In this document: one piece after another, positions 30,759 through 37,639 of the stretch
How positions within the stretch are numbered: position 1 is the first letter of the stretch
How the letters are laid out: each line of letters starts with the position of its first letter
IMG/VR virus record: IMGVR_UViG_3300029923_000054
Coordinates: 1-37,639 of that record
DNA length: 37,639 nucleotides
Reading direction: 5' to 3' (one strand)
From: a virus
Position numbers and translations under genes: made by a program
Notes under the pieces: generated by a model
Seen by the model: the letters and a program-made list of their open reading frames with translations, nothing else
Databases searched by the model: none
Told to the model about the DNA's origin: nothing

Positions 30759-32207
30759 TCAGGGTGACGATTGCGCAGCTCGTCGAGCGCCGCTCTTGGG
30801 TTTGCCTTTCGGCTTTCCCTTGGGATTTGCTGGTTCGGGCTCGGCGTCGTCGCCTTCGGTTCCGGTGTCTTTGTCGCCATCGGGGTCGGGCTCCACGCCG
30901 GGGTTCTTGTCGCCCATGCCTTCGCCAAGCAGCTCGTCACCTTCGTCGCCCTCGGGGATGCCAGTCTTCTCGTAAACGTACGAGGACGGGATCTTCAGGC
31001 CGGCGTTGCGGAACGCTTGGATCGACTGAGCGAACTTGAGGAAGTCGAGCGGGTCCTCGGTCAGAAACAGGAACTGGCCAGGCTCGATCGATGGGCCGTA
31101 ATTGAGCGCATAAAACGGCTCGATCACGTACTTCTGAACGGCCGTTGATAGGCCCACCGCATCAGCGTCGCGTCGGTCTTTGCGCAGCTCGTTACGGGCA
31201 GCCGTTGCAGCGCGCGAACCATTGGCGCCCGGCGACACCATGTCAGTTTGACCGAGAACGGCCTTCGACATTTCGTCGCCGAGGAAGTCGGCCAGTTCTT
31301 TGTGATTCGAGACCTTGGCGCCGGCTTGCTGCGGCCAGAACAGCTCGATCGAAGTGTTGTCGGGGTGCGTCGCCACGCCGTTCGTGGTGAGCGCCTGCAT
31401 GATCTTCCGGAGGTTGTCCTTGTCCGGCTTGCTCGCCTCTTTGGCGTACTTGCCGAGGCGCCAAGGCTTCCACGCGAGCTCCGCAAGCTGCAGCCAATCG
31501 CGCAGATCGAACGTCCGAAAAAGCGAAAGCCAGATGATGAGTCTGGACAGGCCCTCACGGACCAGTGTGTCGCCGTTCACGCGCGGCTGATACGTTGAGA
31601 ACTTTCCGATCGGGTACTCCTCGATCAGATCGACACCGAGCGCATCAACCGCGTTGCCGTTGCCGCTCGTCGTCGGATCGAAAAGCAGCTTTCCGTCGAC
31701 TTGCCGGAAGCCGAAGCGCCGACAGTTGATCTGCTTGAACACCGACGGCACCAGGAGGCCGTCCTTGTCTTTCTTCCAGACGTTCTCAGAGTACGCGTAA
31801 CCGAATGCGTTGCCCTCGCCGACGAGGTGAGCGCACATCTCGCGGAACGTGTCGCACGCGAGCAGCGCTTTCATGCACCGATCGCGATACTTGCTGTCCC
31901 GTTTCTTCTTTCCCTCGGGGGCGATGATGTCGAACGGCAACCCAGACACCGCGAGCTCGCGCGTCTGAAATATCGACTGGACGTGACCTTCCTTCTGTCG
32001 GCACTCGTGGAAGAGATCGACAAGTCGGAAGGGGCGGCCAGCGTCCGCCGATTGCAGAATCGACGAGACCTGACCCGGGGTGAGGTTGCCGCCAACGCGC
32101 TGGAACTGCAGCGAGAGAGCGAGATCGGCAACGACCGGATCGACGTAAGACTTCTTCTTGGACGCCGTCCGCTCCTGCGCGCCGGCACCCACGCGCTTGG
32201 TGGCCAT
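30759..32207 (-). CDS. Portal protein, Mu gp29-like (DUF935)
   Basis: The 482-residue product has the DUF935 blocks: ECRQKEGHVQSIFQTRELAV (the two-helix start), CAHLVGEGNAFGYAYSENVW, a turn with INCRRFGF, then LSLFRTFDLRDWLQLAELAW, KPWRLGKYAKEAS and the C-terminal QTDMVSPGANGSRAATAARN. Portals form the ring where DNA enters and leaves the head. It is preceded by the small structural genes and followed by the protease. The last 70 residues are acidic and Pro/Lys-rich, probably disordered. The start at 32207 has GAGGGA upstream. Confidence 0.85.
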   Translation of the reverse strand: MATKRVGAGAQERTASKKKSYVDPVVADLALSLQFQRVGGNLTPGQVSSILQSADAGRPFRLVDLFHECRQKEGHVQSIFQTRELAVSGLPFDIIAPEGKKKRDSKYRDRCMKALLACDTFREMCAHLVGEGNAFGYAYSENVWKKDKDGLLVPSVFKQINCRRFGFRQVDGKLLFDPTTSGNGNAVDALGVDLIEEYPIGKFSTYQPRVNGDTLVREGLSRLIIWLSLFRTFDLRDWLQLAELAWKPWRLGKYAKEASKPDKDNLRKIMQALTTNGVATHPDNTSIELFWPQQAGAKVSNHKELADFLGDEMSKAVLGQTDMVSPGANGSRAATAARNELRKDRRDADAVGLSTAVQKYVIEPFYALNYGPSIEPGQFLFLTEDPLDFLKFAQSIQAFRNAGLKIPSSYVYEKTGIPEGDEGDELLGEGMGDKNPGVEPDPDGDKDTGTEGDDAEPEPANPKGKPKGKPKSGARRAAQSSP

Positions 32208-32227
32208 GGGTTCCCTCGTTCAGTTTG

Positions 32228-32494
32228 TCAGGAGTAGTGAGCGACGATGCCAACGGTTGCAACCGAGCCGGTCGCATACACGCGCCGAATCAGCGTCTCG
32301 TGCATGACACCCGCCGCAAGCTGCAGCGTGACCGGTGCCGAGTCGGAGTGAGCGATCACCTGATAGGCGCCGGCCGTGGTGACCGAGATACGCGCCGAGC
32401 CTCCAGGAAGGTCGACGGTATCGCTCGCGACGACTGCGGCCAACGATGTCGGTGTGCTTCGGTATTTGAGACCGAGACCCTTTTGCGCCGCCAT
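32228..32494 (-). CDS. Small beta-rich protein, 88 aa, possible head decoration
   Basis: The product is almost all beta strands with Ala, Val, Thr: SLAAVVASDTVDLPGGSARI, SVTTAGAYQVIAHSDSAPV, TLQLAAGVMHETLIRRVYA. There is no signal peptide or Cys pattern. It begins one base after the stop of the 215-residue gene and ends 20 nt before the portal. Small proteins here are often capsid or connector parts. Function unknown. Confidence 0.55.
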   Translation of the reverse strand: MAAQKGLGLKYRSTPTSLAAVVASDTVDLPGGSARISVTTAGAYQVIAHSDSAPVTLQLAAGVMHETLIRRVYATGSVATVGIVAHYS

Positions 32495-32495
32495 G

Positions 32496-33143
32496 TCAGT
32501 TTATGAGTTGCGCGGCCACGTGCACGAAGCCGTTGCCAGCCGTGAAGCCAGCGGTCTGAACATCGAGACGGATCGTGTTCGTGGGTACGAGCGCGATCAG
32601 TCCGTTGGTGCCGAACTTCGCGCCGATGGTGCCGCCCTTGTAGGGACTGCCGGTCTGCACGAGCGTGGCCGCAACGTCGCCAGTTGCGCCGCCTAGGATG
32701 TCGCCCTTGGTCGAGAACGCGGCGTTGTTCGAGCTCACGCCGATCGCGCCGGCGCCGCCGGTGAACGACGCAATCACCTCCCAATACGCGCGCAGCAAAA
32801 GCAGATTGAACCCCGTCGGAACGGTCAGTAGCGCCGTAGCGTCCGCCGTCCCGAACGCGATCGGCAGCTTCAAGTCGACGAAGTTGTCGACACGCAGCCA
32901 TACGCCGCCGAGAGCATCATTCGGGGTGACGACGAGATTTTGCGTCGCGTCGACGGCCACGCTCGCGAGACTGAACATCCACTCGGAGCGGTCGGACGCG
33001 ACCTTGATGATCTGTCCGTCGGCGCGCGCCTGCTTACCGAGGCCCGCCAGAGTAGCGCGGTCGGCAACGGTTCCGCCGATACGACTCGAGATCTCACGCG
33101 CCGCGCGCTCGCCGTACTTGATGATACCGACTGAAGGTTGCAT
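32496..33143 (-). CDS. Beta-rich protein after the terminase, possible head fibre or decoration
   Basis: The 215-residue product starts with an amphipathic helix (GIIKYGERAAREISSRIG), then a VADRATLAGLGKQARADGQI segment seen in collar and fibre proteins, then a long beta-rich domain (80-215) with short Gly/Ala loops (GGAGAIGVSSNNAAFSTKGD). It has no signal peptide. It lies between the large terminase and the 88-residue protein. The style suggests a virion surface protein. No family is recognised. Confidence 0.55.
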   Translation of the reverse strand: MQPSVGIIKYGERAAREISSRIGGTVADRATLAGLGKQARADGQIIKVASDRSEWMFSLASVAVDATQNLVVTPNDALGGVWLRVDNFVDLKLPIAFGTADATALLTVPTGFNLLLLRAYWEVIASFTGGAGAIGVSSNNAAFSTKGDILGGATGDVAATLVQTGSPYKGGTIGAKFGTNGLIALVPTNTIRLDVQTAGFTAGNGFVHVAAQLIN

Positions 33144-33164
33144 GAGTGTCCTTGCGTGTGTGGG

Positions 33165-34829
33165 TCAGCCGTATCCGCGGCCGTCGTAGTTGCCCCAGCG
33201 AGGTGCATCGTCGACGAACTCGTCGTCGTCCTCGCCGGAGTCGATCGGCGTTGCTACGCCGTCGAAAATCGCTAGTAGGAAAGAGTCCGCGAAATCGGGG
33301 CTCTGATTGCTCGGTGCGCGCTTCTTGATCTCGTCCTTCGACTCGACCTTGCGTTGCGCTTTTTTGGTGAGCGAGTAGGTGGGCGCGATTAGCTCGGACT
33401 CGAGCCGCGGATCGCTGAAGAACGCGCCGCCCTCTTGCGCCCACTCTCGAAACGAAAACCAGATCTCGTCACGCAGTAGCGGGAACTCTTCCGGCTCGGT
33501 CGAGACGCAAGCGACGTTGATTTCGATTATCTGCACGAACTCATCGAGATCGCCGTTTTCCTGCAGCTCACGAAGCCGGTCAGCGACAGCGCCGCCATAG
33601 CCGCCAGCGGCGTCGAGCTTGATTCGAACGCGCTCGCCTTTGGTGCGCAGCTTGCGCATGACCAGCAGTACCAGCCCGCAGACCTTCGTCGAATCGTAGC
33701 CGCTCGCCCAGGATTCGATCCCATGCTGCGCCTTGATCCAAGCAGGCGAGTAACCGACGAGGCCACGGCGCCCAGTAACGACCGAGAGATCGTCTCCGAA
33801 TCGAGCGACGTCTACGCCCAGATCGAGCGTGCCACTCGGCAGCAAGTCGCCAGATTCTACCGTGTCCCAGCGCGCCGTTGCCGCCTCGAGCATGCCGAGG
33901 CCAATCACGGCATTCGCGACCTGAGTCGGAAAGTCGCCACGCACACGAACAGCGACGAACGGCGAGTCGTCGCCGTAGGCCCTGACCATTTCGTCCACTG
34001 CCTCGCGCGTTGCGAGCCCAGGGACGAGGCGCTGACCGCTGCAGTAGTTCGGCGAGTCGTAGCAGGTCAGATGGATCTGAAACCAGAACTCGCGCCGAGT
34101 CGTGAACGTCTCGTAAAAGAAGCCGGACGTTTGCGTCGGGTTCGATAGGGCAAGCACCTTCGCGCCGCCAGTCGCGTTGCCGATGAATGCCTCGGCGATC
34201 TTTGCTTCGATGCCGCTCGCTTCGTCGAGGATGAAGAATAGCGCCGGCCCCGAGATACCAGCGGCGTTCTCCGGCGTCTTAGTGGCGAAGCCGCGCATGC
34301 TGCGCCCGTCGTCCCAGCGGCACCCGGTTGCGGGGTCCAGTGGCACATTCGGTAGCAGCTCGACGCCGCGACGCTTGAGCGCCCGGTTGACCTCGTGAAG
34401 CTCTTTCCAGAGGACGTTTTTGACCTGCGGATCGGAGCTCGAAGTTAGGATGCACTCGCCGCGGTCGCGCGTGCAGACCCACCAGATCGCCAGGAGAATC
34501 GCGAGCAGTGACTTTCCCGTCTTCTGCCCGCTGCGAATCGTCACGCGCTCATTGGCGCAAACGGCTCGAGCGGCTTTCGCCTGGTAGTCGCAAATCGTGC
34601 CATCGGGCAGCGGAATCTCGAGCTCGTAGCCGAGAATGTCCCGGATGAACTCGACTGGTCGGTCCGCGTATTCGTAAAGCGGGTTTGTGTACCGCCTGAT
34701 CTTCGGCCCGGTGTCAGCCTTCGCCGCCCTCTCCTGGATCCTCGCCTTCGCCAGCTTCGCGAGCAGCAAGGCGGGCGAGGATTGCCTCGTAGCAGCCGCA
34801 ATCCTTCGCGCCACAAACCCGCTCGACAT
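33165..34829 (-). CDS. terL: Terminase large subunit
   Basis: The 554-residue ATPase/nuclease that packs DNA has Walker A SGQKTGKS (100-107), Walker B FFILDEASG (Asp202, Glu203) and an ALSNPTQ coupling motif. A C-terminal RNase H-like nuclease has acidic residues in LDLGVDVARFGDD, IKLDAAGGYGG and SPDFADSFL. Residues 46-90 match the usual start (YADRPVEFIRDILG). The start at 34829 gives a 116-nt overlap with the small subunit gene in another frame. No later ATG or GTG with a ribosome site fits, so the overlap may be real. Confidence 0.9.
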   Translation of the reverse strand: MSSGFVARRIAAATRQSSPALLLAKLAKARIQERAAKADTGPKIRRYTNPLYEYADRPVEFIRDILGYELEIPLPDGTICDYQAKAARAVCANERVTIRSGQKTGKSLLAILLAIWWVCTRDRGECILTSSSDPQVKNVLWKELHEVNRALKRRGVELLPNVPLDPATGCRWDDGRSMRGFATKTPENAAGISGPALFFILDEASGIEAKIAEAFIGNATGGAKVLALSNPTQTSGFFYETFTTRREFWFQIHLTCYDSPNYCSGQRLVPGLATREAVDEMVRAYGDDSPFVAVRVRGDFPTQVANAVIGLGMLEAATARWDTVESGDLLPSGTLDLGVDVARFGDDLSVVTGRRGLVGYSPAWIKAQHGIESWASGYDSTKVCGLVLLVMRKLRTKGERVRIKLDAAGGYGGAVADRLRELQENGDLDEFVQIIEINVACVSTEPEEFPLLRDEIWFSFREWAQEGGAFFSDPRLESELIAPTYSLTKKAQRKVESKDEIKKRAPSNQSPDFADSFLLAIFDGVATPIDSGEDDDEFVDDAPRWGNYDGRGYG

Positions 34830-35169
34830 CGTTTAGCAACACTTCGAGGCCTTCCTCGAGTTTGACGTTTAGTCGCGGCGCGTAGTGCTTCGGGCGCGTT
34901 CTCTCGAGCAGCCAGCGAGCCGATTTGTCGGGGTCGCCCTTCCTCACATCGTCGAAAAGCTGGCCTTCGCCTATAAGGAACGCGCGGGCGACGGCATTGG
35001 TAAACTCCGCGTGCAGCTCGGAACCGCGAGCCGCTTCCGCCTTCCAGTGCGCCAGAGTCGACGGGTCAACGTCGCATTCAGCGCAAGCAACGTCCAGCCG
35101 CTTACCTTCCGACAGGAGCTCGCAGATCTTAGTCTGCAGCTCGGGAGTCAGCTTGCTTGGACGGCCCAT
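34714..35169 (-). CDS. terS: Terminase small subunit
   Basis: The 151-residue product begins MGRPSKLTPELQTKICELLS, the HTH start of many small terminase subunits, followed by the second helix-turn-helix part (AECDVDPSTLAHWKAEAARG). Then come a charged helix (FLIGEGQLFDDVRKGDPDKS) and the end motif RWLLERTRPKHYAPR, usual for the family. It binds the packaging start site. The tail is Cys- and Glu-rich. It has GAGG 9 nt before the ATG and overlaps the large subunit gene by 116 nt. Confidence 0.85.
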   Translation of the reverse strand: MGRPSKLTPELQTKICELLSEGKRLDVACAECDVDPSTLAHWKAEAARGSELHAEFTNAVARAFLIGEGQLFDDVRKGDPDKSARWLLERTRPKHYAPRLNVKLEEGLEVLLNDVERVCGAKDCGCYEAILARLAAREAGEGEDPGEGGEG

Positions 35170-35172
35170 GAC

Positions 35173-35481
35173 TCATCGCCTCGCCCATCGCTGGGCTTCC
35201 TGGAACTCCCGCCGCACTTCGATTTGCAGCCTGGACCAGGGACGCTCAGCCGGGGTTGCCTTGGGGACGACGAACAACTTTGCGAGCGACCTTGCAATCG
35301 CTTGGTCGGTTGAGTTCGGCCCCTCTTGCCCACATGGCTCGCTGGGCGTCGGTCGGAGCCGGCGCAGTACTGGCGCGCCGAGTAGCTGGATTCGCGGTGT
35401 AGTCAAAGGTGCTGACTTCTTGCGCGATCGTTGGCCGGAACTCGAACACGGTTGCGCTTTCGGTTGGGCTCGTCGCGTCAT
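35173..35481 (-). CDS. Small hypothetical protein upstream of the terminase
   Basis: With the start at 35481 (MTRRAQPKAQP) the product has 102 residues and ends 3 nt before the small terminase gene. The second half (AIARSLAKLFVVPKATPAERP, then RLQIEVRREFQEAQRWARR) looks like a genuine helical protein; the first half is Arg/Pro/Ser-rich and less convincing. Another frame (35246-35449) has a more natural-looking sequence in its first part (EFRPTIAQEVSTFDYTANP), so a frameshift in the DNA or the read cannot be excluded. A short ORF from an upstream ATG ends in ATGA at this start. Function unknown. Confidence 0.4.
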   Translation of the reverse strand: MTRRAQPKAQPCSSSGQRSRKKSAPLTTPRIQLLGAPVLRRLRPTPSEPCGQEGPNSTDQAIARSLAKLFVVPKATPAERPWSRLQIEVRREFQEAQRWARR

Positions 35482-35539
35482 GAGCACGGGGTCGTCGTCG
35501 TGACTGCTCCGCCGTGGGTGCTCATTCTCTGCGCGGGCC

Positions 35540-35590
35540 CTTATAGGTATATGGGGGGTGTGCATTCGGGTTTCCCTGATTCGCCTGATT
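35540..35590 (-). promoter_or_regulatory. Possible leftward promoter and repeat element before the terminase genes
   Basis: In the 127-nt gap (35482-35608) the leftward strand carries an A/T-rich box with two -10-like hexamers: TATAAG (35540-35545) and TATACC (35546-35551). No good -35 is found at 17 nt. Just upstream CCTGATT occurs twice (35575-35581 and 35584-35590) in tandem, a possible operator or activator site. If real it would start the late genes. Weak evidence. Confidence 0.25.
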
Positions 35591-35608
35591 AGACCGAGCT
35601 GCCCGGTT

Positions 35609-35812
35609 TCAACGCGCAAGTGATTGGAAAACATCGGGAAATGCTGACATGAGCCGGCCCCTGGTCGTGTAGTACCGCCCGCCTTTTTTCAGCGCCGCGC
35701 CTTCACGCTTCAGCCAGTTAATGGCCTCATCCGTGGTCTTGAGCTTGAGTAAGAGGCGCACGTCGTTCGTTGTGAAATATTGTTTTTCTAAATCGACAGT
35801 CGTTCTTTTCAC
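35609..35812 (-). CDS. Small winged-helix DNA-binding protein, excisionase-like
   Basis: The 67-residue product (GTG start) has the pattern of small MerR/excisionase-type winged helices: YFTTNDVRLLLKLKTTDEAI (HTH), NWLKREGAALKKGGRYYTTR (the wing, with GRYYTTRGRL) and a short last helix. Its start overlaps the stop of the zinc-finger gene by GTGA, so the two are coupled. It may regulate the late genes that begin just downstream. It could also direct recombination, but no integrase is in the window. Confidence 0.65.
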   Translation of the reverse strand: MKRTTVDLEKQYFTTNDVRLLLKLKTTDEAINWLKREGAALKKGGRYYTTRGRLMSAFPDVFQSLAR

Positions 35813-36987
35813 TTGGCGCCCCCTTGGTCGGCGAGAGCGTTCGCCAGACTGACGAGCCCGAGCTTGGTTGCCCGCTTCACCAGCGACCGCGTGACGCGCT
35901 TCGGCGTGCCCTCGTTGGCTTCGTTCCAGGCGACGGCTGCGCGCTGGTAGAGCTCCTGTGCATGAGCGCCAGCGGTGTCGAGCAGTGCGGTCCGCTCGCG
36001 CTTCGGCTGGTCGCGGTCGAGGTCGGCGCGCACCCCGATTCGCTCCGGCATGGTCAGGTCGTCGGCGCGCTGTGCTTCGGGCAGGCTGGCTCGTTCCTTG
36101 TCCGAGATCGCTTGCCGCGAGAGCTTCTTACCCGGGCCGGTGAGGTGGTAGAGCGCGAAGATCCGACCGCGGTTGGTCAGCCCCCAGCGCGTACCCACAT
36201 CGCCGTAGTAGGCGACGAGCGCCATGAACAGGGCAGGCGACTTGGCCCGCACGCGTTGTAGGCGACGCGAGGTCAGCGCGAATTTCGTGAGTGCGCTGTC
36301 GTCGGCGCCTTCGCGTCCGCTCGCCCCGTCAATGCCCGATGGGTGCACGCTGACCGGTTCCGTGCCAGTTCCGAGGCAATTCCGGCAGTTCCGGCACGCT
36401 TTTGCGGCAAGGCACACCTTGCACGTCCCGCAGTTCTTGCACTTGCGAGCGGAGCGCGTACCCGGACACGAGCCGCACGCCGTCGGCTTGCCGCCACGCC
36501 GGTCGATGCTAGTGGCACCGGTCCCGCGGCACGCTGGACACCACCCGCCGTGTTCGACGTTCGTCTGGTAGCTGGCCTCTCGACCGCGGCCGCGGCACTG
36601 CGGGCATGCCTTGTCGGTGCCCGGTTCGGAGCCGTTGCCCTTGCACCTGCGGCATGTGTCGTCGACGCGAAACCCGCCGTCGTTCAGGATGCCCTCGCCC
36701 TCGCAGCGTGCGCACGGGTGCGAACCCATGGCGCCGTACTTCAGCCGGTCGATGATCGCGCCGAATGCGCTGCGCTCGTAGATGCCGACGCCCCGAGCAA
36801 AGAACCAGTTTAGCGCCGACTCGTCGCCGAGACTGATCACGTCGAGGCGCTTGGCAATCACCGGCGCATTGCTCCGGATCGGCGACTCGTGTTCGTCGAG
36901 ACCGTGATCGTCTTCGTGTCCGTGAGCAGGCGCGTACTCGCCGTCTCGCAGTGACGAGTGAACAGATTCGCTTGTTTGTAGATTCAT
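35809..36987 (-). CDS. Cys-rich DnaJ-type zinc-finger protein, candidate late-gene regulator
   Basis: The start at 36987 has CAGGAG 9 nt upstream; a reading to 37053 is less likely. Of 392 residues, 92-208 carry CxxCxGxG motifs of the DnaJ zinc-finger kind (C92/C95, C112/C115, C128/C131, C150/C153) plus more CxxC pairs (C171/C174, C183/C186, C189/C192, C198/C201/C204). The C-terminal part has SPALFMALVAYYGDVGTRW and GRIFALYHLTGPGKKL. There is no J domain. Zinc-bearing Q-type antiterminators have similar CxxC.G.G clusters and sit just before late genes, as here. That identity is a suggestion only; a different nucleic-acid-binding protein is equally possible. Confidence 0.65.
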   Translation of the reverse strand: MNLQTSESVHSSLRDGEYAPAHGHEDDHGLDEHESPIRSNAPVIAKRLDVISLGDESALNWFFARGVGIYERSAFGAIIDRLKYGAMGSHPCARCEGEGILNDGGFRVDDTCRRCKGNGSEPGTDKACPQCRGRGREASYQTNVEHGGWCPACRGTGATSIDRRGGKPTACGSCPGTRSARKCKNCGTCKVCLAAKACRNCRNCLGTGTEPVSVHPSGIDGASGREGADDSALTKFALTSRRLQRVRAKSPALFMALVAYYGDVGTRWGLTNRGRIFALYHLTGPGKKLSRQAISDKERASLPEAQRADDLTMPERIGVRADLDRDQPKRERTALLDTAGAHAQELYQRAAVAWNEANEGTPKRVTRSLVKRATKLGLVSLANALADQGGAK

Positions 36988-37033
36988 TGTGTGGCACTCC
37001 TGGTGAGGTACGGCATCGACCTCGGAGCGCGAG

Positions 37034-37068
37034 ACCCCGGCAAGACTCCACATCTTGTCGGGGTTTTT
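37034..37068 (+). terminator. Plus-oriented intrinsic terminator
   Basis: The 12-pair stem 37034-37045 / 37053-37064 (one G-T) with a seven-base loop is followed by TTTT (37065-37068) on the plus strand. That is a complete intrinsic terminator for rightward transcripts, yet no rightward gene ends here. In the leftward message, the same stretch lies in the 87-nt leader of the zinc-finger gene and would form a hairpin with one mismatch and no T-run. Confidence 0.75.
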
Positions 37069-37074
37069 CCGTTT

Positions 37075-37299
37075 CTATGGCTCGAAGTATTCCGCCGCAG
37101 AAACCTCCAATGTATCGGTGTCGACGGAGTTGAACCAGGCGACGCTACGATGCCCTAACTCGTCGCGGCTTCCGTTCTTCCGCGCAAGCGCTCGCGCCTC
37201 CTCTTCCGATTTGACGATCTCGTCGAGATCACCAAGCCCGCCGGACCATTCAGCAATTGGGCCGCTGATTGGAGCGCTGAAAACGAAGTATAGCTTCAT
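37075..37299 (-). CDS. Small hypothetical protein, 74 aa
   Basis: The product has a beta start (MKLYFVFSAPISG), an acidic middle helix (DLDEIVKSEEEARALARKNG) and a C-terminal beta stretch (VDTDTLEVSAAEYFEP). It has no signal peptide or membrane segment. The start is preceded by a poor ribosome site. The gene stands between the 70-residue gene and the zinc-finger gene. Function unknown. Confidence 0.55.
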   Translation of the reverse strand: MKLYFVFSAPISGPIAEWSGGLGDLDEIVKSEEEARALARKNGSRDELGHRSVAWFNSVDTDTLEVSAAEYFEP

Positions 37300-37311
37300 G
37301 GTTTTTGCATT

Positions 37312-37524
37312 CTAGCAATGCACACACGGGAGAGCTGCCACCAAGAACGTGAACAGCCCCGGAGCGAATTGCGTCGGCTTAAAGCCGTCGATCCGCGCAG
37401 CCTCACGCTCCATTTCGCGTTGCGCGATGGTAGCCTTGACGGCCGCTTCTCTGCGGCTGGATTCCTCAGCCTCTTTCCGCTCATGGCGCTCGCGCACTGC
37501 CTTGTCGATGTCTTTTTGGTTCAT
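37312..37524 (-). CDS. Small coiled-coil protein, 70 aa
   Basis: A highly charged helix (KDIDKAVRERHERKEAEESS and on to about residue 45) is followed by a short hydrophobic end (PGLFTFLVAALPCVHC). The start overlaps the upstream stop as ATGA. The stop codon lies in the loop of a small hairpin (TGCATT/AATGCA, 37306-37322). A membrane-associated or DNA-binding role is possible; no family is recognised. Confidence 0.5.
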   Translation of the reverse strand: MNQKDIDKAVRERHERKEAEESSRREAAVKATIAQREMEREAARIDGFKPTQFAPGLFTFLVAALPCVHC

Positions 37525-37639
37525 GCTTTGCCACCGGTCAAAAGTTCAGCCATGCGATTCACGATCTTCACTTGTTCGATGCCGCGCACGGTTTCATCGT
37601 TTCGTAACCTGCGCAGCGCCTCACGCAAGATGCTCGGCT
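37521..37639 (-). CDS. C-terminal end of a gene cut by the window edge
   Basis: An open frame runs from the right edge to a TGA that overlaps the start of the 70-residue gene (ATGA). The last 38 residues include LREALRRLRNDETVRG and VNRMAELLTGGKA, a helical pattern. The upstream part lies outside the window, so no function can be given. The coupling to the next gene is the main evidence that it is real. Confidence 0.6.
   Translation of the reverse strand, partial: PSILREALRRLRNDETVRGIEQVKIVNRMAELLTGGKA

Noticed and set aside
35482-35634. N-terminal extension of the gene before the terminase
   Set aside because: It would cover the intergenic region and overlap the end of the winged-helix gene; the sequence is low quality and lacks a start signal.

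Overview
The window is one contiguous piece of a tailed-phage genome with a contractile tail (myovirus morphotype), either a free phage or a prophage. It is GC-rich and almost every gene lies on the minus strand, packed with 1-8 nt overlaps or gaps of the ATGA, GTGA and TGATG kinds. From about 27 kb leftward the gene order follows the tail module of phage Mu (gp36, gp37, gp38, sheath L, tube M, chaperones, tape measure, N, P, gp45, gp46, gp47, gp48, fibres). The head module has a Mu gp29-type (DUF935) portal, an HK97-type protease, a decoration protein and an HK97-fold-like capsid protein. No integrase, transposase, replication gene or repressor is visible. The host is probably a myxobacterium or relative (Myxococcota, Polyangia-like): two encoded lipoproteins have the Gly/Ser/Ala-rich linkers and Cys-rich modules common in that group. 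This is an inference from style, not a database match.

Layout, in the direction of transcription (right to left). 37.6-35.2 kb: small unknown genes, a Cys-rich zinc-finger protein that sits where late regulators sit, a small winged-helix protein and a short leader. 35.2-33.2 kb: terminase small and large subunits. 33.1-27.2 kb: two small beta-rich proteins, portal, protease fused to a scaffold-like coiled coil, decoration protein, major capsid protein and a coiled-coil protein, then a tRNA with CAT anticodon. 27.0-21.2 kb: head-tail connectors, a gp38-like protein, sheath, tube and two chaperone-like genes. 21.1-16.8 kb: an unusual block of probable structural or adhesive proteins placed between the chaperones and the tape measure, including a 731-residue protein with 14 proline-rich repeats. 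16.8-14.5 kb: tape measure. 14.45-13.4 kb: two plus-strand genes (a large lipoprotein and a small membrane protein), a moron-like insertion. 13.3-2.4 kb: baseplate and fibre genes, including a beta-propeller, a lectin-like fibre and a fibre with an SGNH hydrolase domain. 2.3-0.05 kb: lysis module, separated from the fibre genes by a strong hairpin terminator, with a membrane protein, a papain-like C1 peptidase in the endolysin position, a spanin-like pair and two tiny genes.

No gene-free stretch exceeds 300 bases. Most 80-120 nt gaps between 20 and 28 kb hold GC-rich hairpins. A 40-nt motif occurs twice, at the window's left edge and just after the tape-measure stop codon. A plus-oriented intrinsic terminator lies at 37.03-37.07 kb.
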